From Flavobacterium undicola (GTDB lineage Bacteria; Bacteroidota; Bacteroidia; Flavobacteriales; Flavobacteriaceae): DNA of 64,000 nucleotides. Below are positions 24,762 to 32,279 of this stretch, piece after piece. The notes below the pieces were generated by a model. The model worked only from the letters and a program-made list of their open reading frames with translations. It was not told the DNA's origin and did no database searches. Position 1 is the first letter of the stretch; each line of letters begins with the position of its first letter. Made by a program: the position numbers and the translations under genes. The DNA is taken from contig NZ_JAAAPM020000009.1 of assembly GCF_009909155.2 (NCBI RefSeq), positions 1-64,000 of the forward strand, given 5' to 3'.

Positions 24762-26524
24762 AAGGATACATGTATTTACTAGAATGTGCCGATGGGAGTT
24801 ATTATACAGGTAGCACCATAAACCTTGAATTGCGTTTAAAACAACACCAAAACGGAGAAGGCGCAAATCACACTAAAAAACATCTTCCTGTAAAGCTAGT
24901 CTATTTTGAAGAATTTGATAGAATAGACGCTGCTTTCAATAGAGAAAAACAAGTTCAAGGCTGGAGTAGAGCCAAAAAAGAAGCTTTAATTAATCACGAA
25001 TTTAATAAATTACCTGAATTGTCACGAAATTATACAGAATACCCTTTGGCTTCGACAGGCTCAGCCAACGATAAAAAAGACTCACCCCAAAATAATTCTA
25101 TACCGGTGGCTGAGCTTGTCGAAGCCAATTCTGTGGACGACTCGCTGGCTGAGCCTGCCGAAGCCAGGCTTTCTGTAGTAGGCATTGGCCCCGGCGGACA
25201 GGAATATATTTTACCAATTGCACAATCGGTTTTAGCAGATGCCGATGTGGTTATCGGTTACCATTATTATTTTCAATTTATCGAACATTTGCTAAAAGAA
25301 AACTGCGAGTGCATCGGAAAAGAATTAACCGAGGAAGAAGCACGTGCCATATTAGCGGTAGACCGTTGCGAGAAAGGCAAACACGTAGTGGTAATCAGCT
25401 CCGGCGATGCCGGAATTTATGCGATGGCATCTTTGGTTTACCAATATGCCAGCACCCAAACCGATAAAGACATCGACTTACAAACCATTCCTGGAATAAG
25501 TGCTTTTATTGCCTCAGCCGGAAAACTGGGCGCACCTCTGGGACATGACTTTTGCTGTATCTCGCTATCCGATTTAATGACCCCTTGGACAACGATAGAA
25601 AAAAGAATTCACGCCGCGGCTACAGGTGATTTTGTAACTTCTTTATACAACCCAAGAAGTAAAAAACGCTTTTGGCAACTCAACCGGCTCAAAGAAATTT
25701 TCTTAAAACACCGCAGTCCTGCTACTCCGGTAGCCGTCATTCGTCAAGTTACAAGACCAGAAGAACACATTACTATCACCACTTTGGGCGAGTTCGATAC
25801 CGAAATTGTCGATATGTTCTCATTAGTCATGATTGGAAATTCACAAACGTATCAGTTCAAGAACTTTCTTGTTACCCCGCGTGGCTATTTGGCTCGAAAA
25901 CCCCATACAGGACAAGAAATTCAAGAGGAAAGCTTTCGCCAAATTGCCGAAAGTTTACAACGTACTGATCTTCCCGAAGCAGACAAATGGGCAGTAATGC
26001 GCTGTGTACACACCACAGCCGATTTTGAATACGAAAATCTCTATTTATCGAGCAATAATGCCATCGAAAAATGGAATGATTACCTGATAAATGGTGGCAC
26101 AATCATCACCGATGTCACGATGGTGCAATCCGGAATTACCAAAGAATTTACATCCAAATACCAAAACCAAGTGCTTTGTTATTTGAATGATCCCGAAGCT
26201 ACGGCACTCGCACAAAGCGAAAACATTACCCGTAGTCAGGCAGGAATCCGATTGGCATTAACAAAACATCCAACAGCATTATACGTAATTGGTAATGCTC
26301 CAACTGCCCTATTCGAATTATGCGAACAAATATTAGACAAAAAATGTAACCCTGTGGGTGTAGTTGGTGCCCCTGTAGGATTTGTAAATGTTGTGGAATC
26401 AAAACTAAAATTACAAGCAATAAACGCTATCCCTTATGTAATTATCAGAGAACGTAAAGGAGGTAGTAACGTTGCTGCAAGTATTGTAAATGCTGCATTT
26501 ACTTTTAAAACAGCAGCTAACTAA
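24758..26524 (+). CDS. Triple fusion: GIY-YIG nuclease :: CobJ :: CobH
   Basis: A 588-residue open frame with three units. Residues 1-~85 are a complete GIY-YIG domain of the UPF0213/YhbQ type, with YLLEC, YYTGST, R26, H30 and E63 in REKQVQGW. Residues ~95-136 are a linker encoded mostly by three palindromic repeat copies. Residues 138-~372 are precorrin-3B C17-methyltransferase (CobJ/CbiH; SVVGIGPGG, VISSGDAGIYAMA, LYNPRSKKR). Residues ~380-588 are precorrin-8X methylmutase (CobH/CbiC) with the catalytic His at about 418 in MRCVHTTADFE. CobJ-CobH fusions are plausible for the pathway; the nuclease has no obvious role in it. No internal stop separates the nuclease from CobJ. An internal start for a free CobJ-CobH cannot be excluded, but no good ATG lies in the linker. 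Confidence 0.92.
   Translation: MKGYMYLLECADGSYYTGSTINLELRLKQHQNGEGANHTKKHLPVKLVYFEEFDRIDAAFNREKQVQGWSRAKKEALINHEFNKLPELSRNYTEYPLASTGSANDKKDSPQNNSIPVAELVEANSVDDSLAEPAEARLSVVGIGPGGQEYILPIAQSVLADADVVIGYHYYFQFIEHLLKENCECIGKELTEEEARAILAVDRCEKGKHVVVISSGDAGIYAMASLVYQYASTQTDKDIDLQTIPGISAFIASAGKLGAPLGHDFCCISLSDLMTPWTTIEKRIHAAATGDFVTSLYNPRSKKRFWQLNRLKEIFLKHRSPATPVAVIRQVTRPEEHITITTLGEFDTEIVDMFSLVMIGNSQTYQFKNFLVTPRGYLARKPHTGQEIQEESFRQIAESLQRTDLPEADKWAVMRCVHTTADFEYENLYLSSNNAIEKWNDYLINGGTIITDVTMVQSGITKEFTSKYQNQVLCYLNDPEATALAQSENITRSQAGIRLALTKHPTALYVIGNAPTALFELCEQILDKKCNPVGVVGAPVGFVNVVESKLKLQAINAIPYVIIRERKGGSNVAASIVNAAFTFKTAAN
25048..25165. repeat. Three in-frame palindromic repeats inside the cobJ-cobH fusion
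   Basis: Inverted copy at 25048-25069 is translated as LASTGSAN. Direct copies at 25105-25126 and 25144-25165 are translated as VAELVEA and LAEPAEA. The two direct copies are 39 bp (13 codons) apart. All preserve the reading frame. Confidence 0.9.
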
Positions 26525-26555
26525 CCCTTTCAGGGTTTGAAACCCTGAAAGGGTT
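26523..26555. repeat. Perfect 33-bp palindrome, second repeat family
   Basis: Arm AACCCTTTCAGGGTTT (26523-26538), one central base, then its exact complement (26540-26555). It overlaps the last two bases of the cobJ-cobH stop codon. A degenerate relative is at 34656-34687. Confidence 0.85.
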
Positions 26556-26571
26556 GTTAAATAAATATCAA

Positions 26572-27756
26572 ATGAACTACCTTGTAATTGGCATATCCGA
26601 TAACCCAAATTTCGTTTTTTCAAACGAAACACAACAACTGTTGCAATCGCATCAGCTGTTTTCGGGTGGAAAGCGTCATTATGAATTGGTACAAAAACAC
26701 CTTCCCAAAAATCATCAATGGATTACTATTTCGGGAGAAATGAATTCCTTATTTGACACCTATAAGCAACAAAATCAAACCCTGATTGTTTTTGCTTCGG
26801 GTGATCCTTTATTCTATGGATTTACAAATACTATTCAAAAATTTCATCCTGAAGCAACCGTAAAAACAATACCGTATTTCAACAGCATTCAATTGCTTTG
26901 TCACAAAGCTGGCATTACGTATTCAAACATTACGTATGCTTCCGTTCATGGGCGCAGTTGGAAAGAACTGGATGTCGCTTTGATGCAACAAAAAGAATGC
27001 ATTGGTATATTGACTGATGCTCAAAAATCGCCTCAGGCTATTGCTAAAAGAGCATTGGATTATGGTTATAAAAACTACCAAATGATAGTGGGAGAATCTT
27101 TGGAAGGCAGTGACGAAAAGATAAGCCATCTCACTTTAACGGAAGCAATTCAACAGGAATATCAACCACTCAATTGCGTTTTATTAATCAAGAAAGAACA
27201 AAAAGAAAGACCTTTTGGCATTCCGGACACCGAATTCGAAGGATTGCCCAACCGTCCCAATATGATTACCAAAATGCCTATTAGATTACTGAGTTTATCC
27301 CAATTGGATTTACACAACCGAAAAACACTCTGGGATATTGGTTTTTGTACTGGTTCCATTTCAATCGAAGCCCAATTGCAGTTTCCTCATTTAGAAGTTT
27401 TGGCTTTTGAAATCCGCCCTGAATGCGAAGCGATTTTAGATAACAATGCCCGAAAATTTGGTGCTTTGGGCATTCAAACTCTTGTGGGCGATTTCTTTTT
27501 GCAAAATCTGGCCGAATTAAAACAACCCGATACCGTTTTCATTGGAGGACACGGCAACCGATTGGCGGCACTGATTTCTAAAATCGATTCTTATTTGTTA
27601 CCTAAAGGACGTATCGTAATCAATGCCGTAAAACAAGAAAGCAAAACCGAATTTATACAAAGCATTCAGCAACTCGATTACGAACTGCTCATAACAACAA
27701 CTATAAAAATAGAACAACACAACGAAGTAACTATCTTAACCGCCCAAAAGCGATAG
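26572..27756 (+). CDS. cobL: Precorrin-6Y C5,15-methyltransferase, decarboxylating (CbiE-CbiT fusion)
   Basis: A 394-residue fusion of two activities. The N-terminal CbiE methylase half (to about residue 200) contains YLVIGISDNPNF and FASGDPLFYGFT. The C-terminal CbiT half has the SAM site LWDIGFCTGSISIEA and AFEIRPECEAILDNNARKFG. Together they methylate C5 and C15 and remove the C12 acetate carboxyl. I chose the ATG at 26572 because an upstream ATG in frame lies in the repeat palindrome's flank and adds six residues not seen in the family. Confidence 0.92.
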   Translation: MNYLVIGISDNPNFVFSNETQQLLQSHQLFSGGKRHYELVQKHLPKNHQWITISGEMNSLFDTYKQQNQTLIVFASGDPLFYGFTNTIQKFHPEATVKTIPYFNSIQLLCHKAGITYSNITYASVHGRSWKELDVALMQQKECIGILTDAQKSPQAIAKRALDYGYKNYQMIVGESLEGSDEKISHLTLTEAIQQEYQPLNCVLLIKKEQKERPFGIPDTEFEGLPNRPNMITKMPIRLLSLSQLDLHNRKTLWDIGFCTGSISIEAQLQFPHLEVLAFEIRPECEAILDNNARKFGALGIQTLVGDFFLQNLAELKQPDTVFIGGHGNRLAALISKIDSYLLPKGRIVINAVKQESKTEFIQSIQQLDYELLITTTIKIEQHNEVTILTAQKR

Positions 27757-27780
27757 TTAGTACAATTTATATTTAAAAAA

Positions 27781-29649
27781 ATGAAAAAAATAGCTTTACT
27801 GGCCAGCACTGACAAAGGAGTACTTTTGGGAAAAACACTTCAAAAGGAATTTCAAAAATCAGTTTTGGTATCTACCCGAAAACACGAAGGCGTAACCGAA
27901 ATTGAATCGATTGCTTTATTCCTGGAATCTAATTTCAATGCTTTTGACGGTTTTATTTTTATTGGAGCTTTGGGAATTTGCGTGAGGAGTATTGCGCCAC
28001 ACTTAGAAAACAAAACCAAAGACCCAGCCATTATCAATATCGACGATGCCGGAAAATTTGTGCAATCGGTGCTTTCAGGACATTTGGGCGGTGCCAATGA
28101 ATTGGCTCAGAATTTAGCCAAAGTAATTGGAGCACAAGCTGTAATTACAACTGCCAGTGACGGGCAGGATATTTGGGCTTTGGATACTTTGGCAAAAACT
28201 TTCAATTGGAAAACTCAAAGTACCATTGAAATGAATCAAATCATTTCGTTGTTTGTCAACAATAAACCAACCGCTTTATTATTGGACATCAAAGACAAAG
28301 GCTGTACATTTTTAGAAAAAAACAAACCCGATTTTGTTACTGTTTATTATAGTTATGAAGCTATTGACTTTTCTAAATATGAACTTTTTTTAGCAGTAAC
28401 TTATACTGTTTATACTGCTCCAATTCCTGCATTATATTATTATGCCCCCGTAATCACTATGGGAATGGGATGTTCAAGAGACATCGAATCTGATTTGTTG
28501 GAAATTTCATTTAGGGAACAATTACAGCAAAATAATATTGCCGTAGAATCAATAAAATCTCTTGGTTCTTTGGATGTAAAACACGATGAAGTGGCTTTTA
28601 TAGCTTTAGCAAATACCTTAGCCATTCCGTTTATCACTTTTACTGCCGACGAATTAAACTCTAAAACAGCCGCAAATCCGTCAGAGGTTGTAATGGGTAA
28701 ATTAGGCGTTCACAGCGTTGCGGAGGCTTCGGCAATGCTATTGGCTCAAACTGATGATTTGATTTTAGAAAAACAAAAATTACATTTATCCTCCGGAAAA
28801 AAACACACCATCGCTTTGTCATTGGACAAAAAAGCAAAACGTAAAGCCGAAATCGTAATTGTGGGTGCAGGTCCGGGTGCTGCCGATTTGATTTGTGTAA
28901 AAGGAAAAGAACTGCTGGAAGATGCCGATTTGATTTTGTACGCGGGAAGCCTTATACCTGTTGAGTTAACACATTATGCCAAACCCAATGCTATCGTTCG
29001 CAACTCGGCGAGTATGACTCTTGAAGAGCAAATAGAAATTATGGACGAACATTATGCTCAAGGACATCTGATAGTGCGTTTACAATCGGGAGACCCTTCT
29101 ATATATGGAGCTATTCAGGAGCAAATGACCATTTTTGACGAGAAAGGAATGGATTATTCTATCGTTCCGGGTATATCGTCTTTTCAGGCTGCAGCCGCTT
29201 ATTTGAAATCCGAATTTACTATTCCGGAAGTTGTACAAAGTATTATCCTGACCCGTGGAGAAGGAAAAACACCTCTTCCTGAAAAAGAGAAACTGAACGA
29301 AATGGCAAAACACCAAGCCACAATGTGCATCTTTTTAAGTGCCACAATTGCCAAATCGGTTCAGGAACAATTACTGGAACATTATCCCAAAGACACTCCT
29401 GTTGCTGTTTTATATAGAGTAACCTGGAAAGACGAAAGAGTATTTGTGGGCAAACTATCTGAATTGGCACAAATAATTCGTGATAATAAACTAACGTTAA
29501 CGACTTTAGTAATCGTTGGAGCTGCCATTGGCGCTCGAAAAAACCGTTCTTATCTATACAGTCCCGAGTGGAAACATATTTTCAGGACTGGGAAAGAAAT
29601 GAAGGTTATCCTTCGACAAGCTCAGGAACCTTTAGCAGGATCAAAATAG
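27781..29649 (+). CDS. Fusion of CbiG and precorrin-4 C11-methyltransferase (CobM/CbiF)
   Basis: A 622-residue protein. Residues 1-~345 are CbiG, cobalt-precorrin-5A hydrolase, which opens the delta-lactone and removes C20 as acetaldehyde; GALGICVRSIAPHLENKTKDPA and LSGHLGGANELA are its motifs and MGMGCSRDIE starts its C-terminal CobE-like part. Residues ~356-610 are CobM/CbiF (IVIVGAGPGAADLICVKG, LQSGDPSIYGAI, PGISSFQAAAA). The last 12 residues (from VILRQAQE) are encoded by a palindromic repeat and are not part of the family. It follows cobL by 24 bp. Confidence 0.93.
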   Translation: MKKIALLASTDKGVLLGKTLQKEFQKSVLVSTRKHEGVTEIESIALFLESNFNAFDGFIFIGALGICVRSIAPHLENKTKDPAIINIDDAGKFVQSVLSGHLGGANELAQNLAKVIGAQAVITTASDGQDIWALDTLAKTFNWKTQSTIEMNQIISLFVNNKPTALLLDIKDKGCTFLEKNKPDFVTVYYSYEAIDFSKYELFLAVTYTVYTAPIPALYYYAPVITMGMGCSRDIESDLLEISFREQLQQNNIAVESIKSLGSLDVKHDEVAFIALANTLAIPFITFTADELNSKTAANPSEVVMGKLGVHSVAEASAMLLAQTDDLILEKQKLHLSSGKKHTIALSLDKKAKRKAEIVIVGAGPGAADLICVKGKELLEDADLILYAGSLIPVELTHYAKPNAIVRNSASMTLEEQIEIMDEHYAQGHLIVRLQSGDPSIYGAIQEQMTIFDEKGMDYSIVPGISSFQAAAAYLKSEFTIPEVVQSIILTRGEGKTPLPEKEKLNEMAKHQATMCIFLSATIAKSVQEQLLEHYPKDTPVAVLYRVTWKDERVFVGKLSELAQIIRDNKLTLTTLVIVGAAIGARKNRSYLYSPEWKHIFRTGKEMKVILRQAQEPLAGSK

Positions 29650-29665
29650 ATTTCGACAAGCTCAG
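29610..29665. repeat. Two repeat copies at the cbiG-cobM / cobK junction
   Basis: CCTTCGACAAGCTCAGGA (29610-29627) lies within the end of cbiG-cobM. TTTCGACAAGCTCAG (29651-29665) lies just past its stop and upstream of cobK. The two halves are about 40 bp apart. Confidence 0.8.
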
Positions 29666-29681
29666 TATAAAATATTTTTTT

Positions 29682-30437
29682 ATGATATTAGTATTTGGTG
29701 GCACAACAGAAGGAAAAAAAGTAGCGAAGTTTCTCGAAAAAGAAGCCTTGCCCTACTTCTATTCTACTAAAACGGAAATCGAATTTGACAAGGGAGAATT
29801 TGGAAATTATCGTTTTGGGGCATTCTCTGTTGCAGAATTAATTGCATTTTGTCAAGAAAAAAAAATTGACACCATCATACATGCCAGTCATCCTTTTGCG
29901 GAAATATTGCATCAAACCATAGCCGAAGCCAGTAGCTTTTTATCGATTCCGGTTATCCGTTTTGAAAGACAATATCCTGCAAAAAACAGTTCAAAAGAGG
30001 TAATTTATGTCAAAAATTATAAGGAAGCCATTGCCTATCTGAATGCGGAGAAAATAGAAAAATTATTGGCTTTAACAGGGGTACAAACCATCGAAAAGTT
30101 GGAATCCTATTGGAAAAAAAACAATACCTACTTTCGGATTTTACCAAGAGAAAGTTCATTGGCTATAGCCGAAAAAGCTGGGTTCCCGAAAGAAAATTTG
30201 ATTTTAGAATTTCCAAGCGATGATTTGAACCATGAAATTGAGATTTTAAAAAAACACAATTGTCAAGCAGTGATTACCAAAGAAAGCGGTGAATCTGGTT
30301 TTTTATCAACAAAAATTGAAGCTGCCAAAATTTGTAAAATCCCAATCGTGATTATCGAAAGAGTTCTGTTGTCCAATAGTTTTTTATTAGCGTCTAATGA
30401 AGCTGATTTGTTTAACTTTATGGCTTTAAAAAAATAA
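29682..30437 (+). CDS. cobK: Precorrin-6A / cobalt-precorrin-6A reductase
   Basis: CobK/CbiJ of 251 residues reduces the macrocycle with NAD(P)H before CobL. The N-terminus MILVFGGTTEGKKVAKFLEKE is the family's nucleotide-binding start. HASHPFAEILHQTI and VITKESGESGF are also family motifs. I place the start at 29682; a longer frame begins at 29568 but its first 38 residues overlap cbiG-cobM and include repeat sequence. The end lies 2 bp from the cbiD start. Confidence 0.92.
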   Translation: MILVFGGTTEGKKVAKFLEKEALPYFYSTKTEIEFDKGEFGNYRFGAFSVAELIAFCQEKKIDTIIHASHPFAEILHQTIAEASSFLSIPVIRFERQYPAKNSSKEVIYVKNYKEAIAYLNAEKIEKLLALTGVQTIEKLESYWKKNNTYFRILPRESSLAIAEKAGFPKENLILEFPSDDLNHEIEILKKHNCQAVITKESGESGFLSTKIEAAKICKIPIVIIERVLLSNSFLLASNEADLFNFMALKK

Positions 30438-30439
30438 AA

Positions 30440-31516
30440 ATGGCATTGCTTCCAATTCCAGACGGTCCTTTACGCAACGGCTACACCACAGGAGCCTGTG
30501 CAACTGCATGTGCAAAAGCGGCATTGATGAGTTTATTGGAACAAAAAGAAATAAAAGAAGTAACAATAACTTTACCTTTTGGTGAAAAAGTAAATTTTAC
30601 AATCACTACCTGCTTTTTTGATAAAAAACAGGCCACTTGTACTACCATAAAAGATGCGGGAGACGACCCCGATGTAACTCATGGCGCAACAATTGGTTGT
30701 ACAATTTCCCTAAATGAAGTCGAAGGAATTCAATTTCTACAAGGTAAAGGTGTGGGTATTGTAACCTTACCCGGATTGGCAATTGCTGTGGGCGAACCTG
30801 CCATTAATCCCGTCCCAAGAAAGATGATTACTGATGCTGTAAATTTTATAAAACACCAATTTCAGTGTAATAAAGGGGTAAATGTGGAGGTTTTTGTCGA
30901 AAATGGGGAAGAAATTGCAAAAAAAACATTGAATTCCCGCATCGGGATTCTAAACGGAATTTCGATTTTAGGGACAACTGGCATTGTTAAAGCTTTTAGT
31001 TCTTCGGCCTATATTGCCAGTATTACACAAGGTATCGATGTCTCGATTGCAAATGGCTGTAACGAAATCATTATCAATTCCGGAGGGCGATCAGAAAATT
31101 TATTGAAAGCCAGATTTCCAGATTTGCCTGATTTTGCTTTTATACAATACGGCAATTGGATTGGAGATACTTTAGAAAAAATAAAATCGGTTCCTTTAAA
31201 GAAAGTAACCATTGGAATAATGATAGGTAAAGCGGCCAAACTGGCGCAAGGCGAACTTGATACCCACAGCGGAAAATCAACTTGGGATAAAGCATTCATA
31301 CATCAAATGGCAAAAGATTGTGGGTATAGAGAAGAACAATGTTTACCGATTTTAGATTTAAATATGGCAAGGAGACTCACAGAAATATTCAATTTTACTG
31401 AAGATGAACCTTTCTTTCAATCCTTGCGACAACATTGTTATGATGTTTGTAAACAGCAAATTCCAAACGTTGAGTTAACTGTTTTATTGATTGATGCGAA
31501 TGATAAGATAATATAG
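30440..31516 (+). CDS. cbiD: Cobalt-precorrin-5B C1-methyltransferase CbiD
   Basis: CbiD of 358 residues methylates C1 of the corrin precursor in the early-cobalt (anaerobic) pathway. It is a marker of that route. NGYTTGACATACAKAA (residues 13-28) is its diagnostic glycine/alanine-rich start, followed by IKDAGDDPDVTHGA and the later GTTGIVKAFSS. Full length, with no frame problem. Confidence 0.95.
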   Translation: MALLPIPDGPLRNGYTTGACATACAKAALMSLLEQKEIKEVTITLPFGEKVNFTITTCFFDKKQATCTTIKDAGDDPDVTHGATIGCTISLNEVEGIQFLQGKGVGIVTLPGLAIAVGEPAINPVPRKMITDAVNFIKHQFQCNKGVNVEVFVENGEEIAKKTLNSRIGILNGISILGTTGIVKAFSSSAYIASITQGIDVSIANGCNEIIINSGGRSENLLKARFPDLPDFAFIQYGNWIGDTLEKIKSVPLKKVTIGIMIGKAAKLAQGELDTHSGKSTWDKAFIHQMAKDCGYREEQCLPILDLNMARRLTEIFNFTEDEPFFQSLRQHCYDVCKQQIPNVELTVLLIDANDKII

Positions 31517-31520
31517 AACA

Positions 31521-31566
31521 GTTCTCTGAGCCTGTCGAAGGGATTCCTTCGACAGGCTCAGAGAAC
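31521..31566. repeat. Perfect 46-bp hairpin of the main repeat family
   Basis: Two inverted copies, each 21 bp and containing CTGAGCCTGTCGAAGG, face each other over a 4-nt loop GATT (31542-31545). All 21 positions pair. It sits 5 bp after cbiD and 14 bp before the next start codon. Confidence 0.95.
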
Positions 31567-31580
31567 ATTAAAATTAAAAA

Positions 31581-32279
31581 ATGATAGGTTATTTATTTAC
31601 AGATTCGCTTTTATTAGGCATTCAGCATTCCTTTGAACCGGATCACATGGCTGCGGTTTCAGTATTGGCATCCGAGCGAAAAGACAACAAAATAGGTTTA
31701 TCAAAACTCTTATGGCGTTCTTCTCAATGGGCTATGGGACATTCGGTAACCTTGTTGCTTTTTAGTGTATTTGCCTTATTATTAAAATCAGCTATCCCCT
31801 TAAATCTTTCTACTTATGCCGAAATTATAGTTGGTCCGGTAATGATTTGGTTGGGAATATCTGCAATCAGACGCAATCATAAACTCAAAAAAATAATGGC
31901 TGTACACCGTACCATAGCCGAGCACGAGCATACTACAAATGTGTTACACATACACGGAAAACAAGGTGAAGAAATTACGATGAATGTTTTGAGCCGTACC
32001 TTCTGGGTGGGGATGTTGCATGGTTTAGCCGGTACCGGAGGAGCTTGTTCGATTGCATTGGTCATGGCATCAAAGGATACCTATACAGCTGTCGGGATTA
32101 TTGCTTTGCAAAGTATTGGGATTATTATTGCAATGACCACTTACAGTTGTGTCCTGACTTTTTCGGTTTCCCGATTTATCGAACGAAACCAAATTGCTTT
32201 CAAAATGATGAATGCCGTTGTTGGTGTTTTTTCAATTTTTATTGGGTTACTTTGGATTTTTAATGCTATAAACGAATAA
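31581..32279 (+). CDS. Second NicO-type nickel/cobalt permease
   Basis: Inner-membrane protein of 232 residues with about six helices. The metal motif is GIQHSFEPDHMAAVSVL (H-x4-D-H), with WAMGHSVTLLLF as second motif. A cytoplasmic loop is His-rich (HRTIAEHEHTTNVLHIHGK, about residues 110-128) and may gather metal. It is only distantly similar to the first permease of the locus. The stop overlaps the next start by one base. Confidence 0.82.
   Translation: MIGYLFTDSLLLGIQHSFEPDHMAAVSVLASERKDNKIGLSKLLWRSSQWAMGHSVTLLLFSVFALLLKSAIPLNLSTYAEIIVGPVMIWLGISAIRRNHKLKKIMAVHRTIAEHEHTTNVLHIHGKQGEEITMNVLSRTFWVGMLHGLAGTGGACSIALVMASKDTYTAVGIIALQSIGIIIAMTTYSCVLTFSVSRFIERNQIAFKMMNAVVGVFSIFIGLLWIFNAINE

Noticed and set aside
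29568..29681. Extended N-terminus for CobK
   Set aside because: The extra 38 residues overlap cbiG-cobM and repeat sequence; the family start is the MILVFGGTTEG at 29682.
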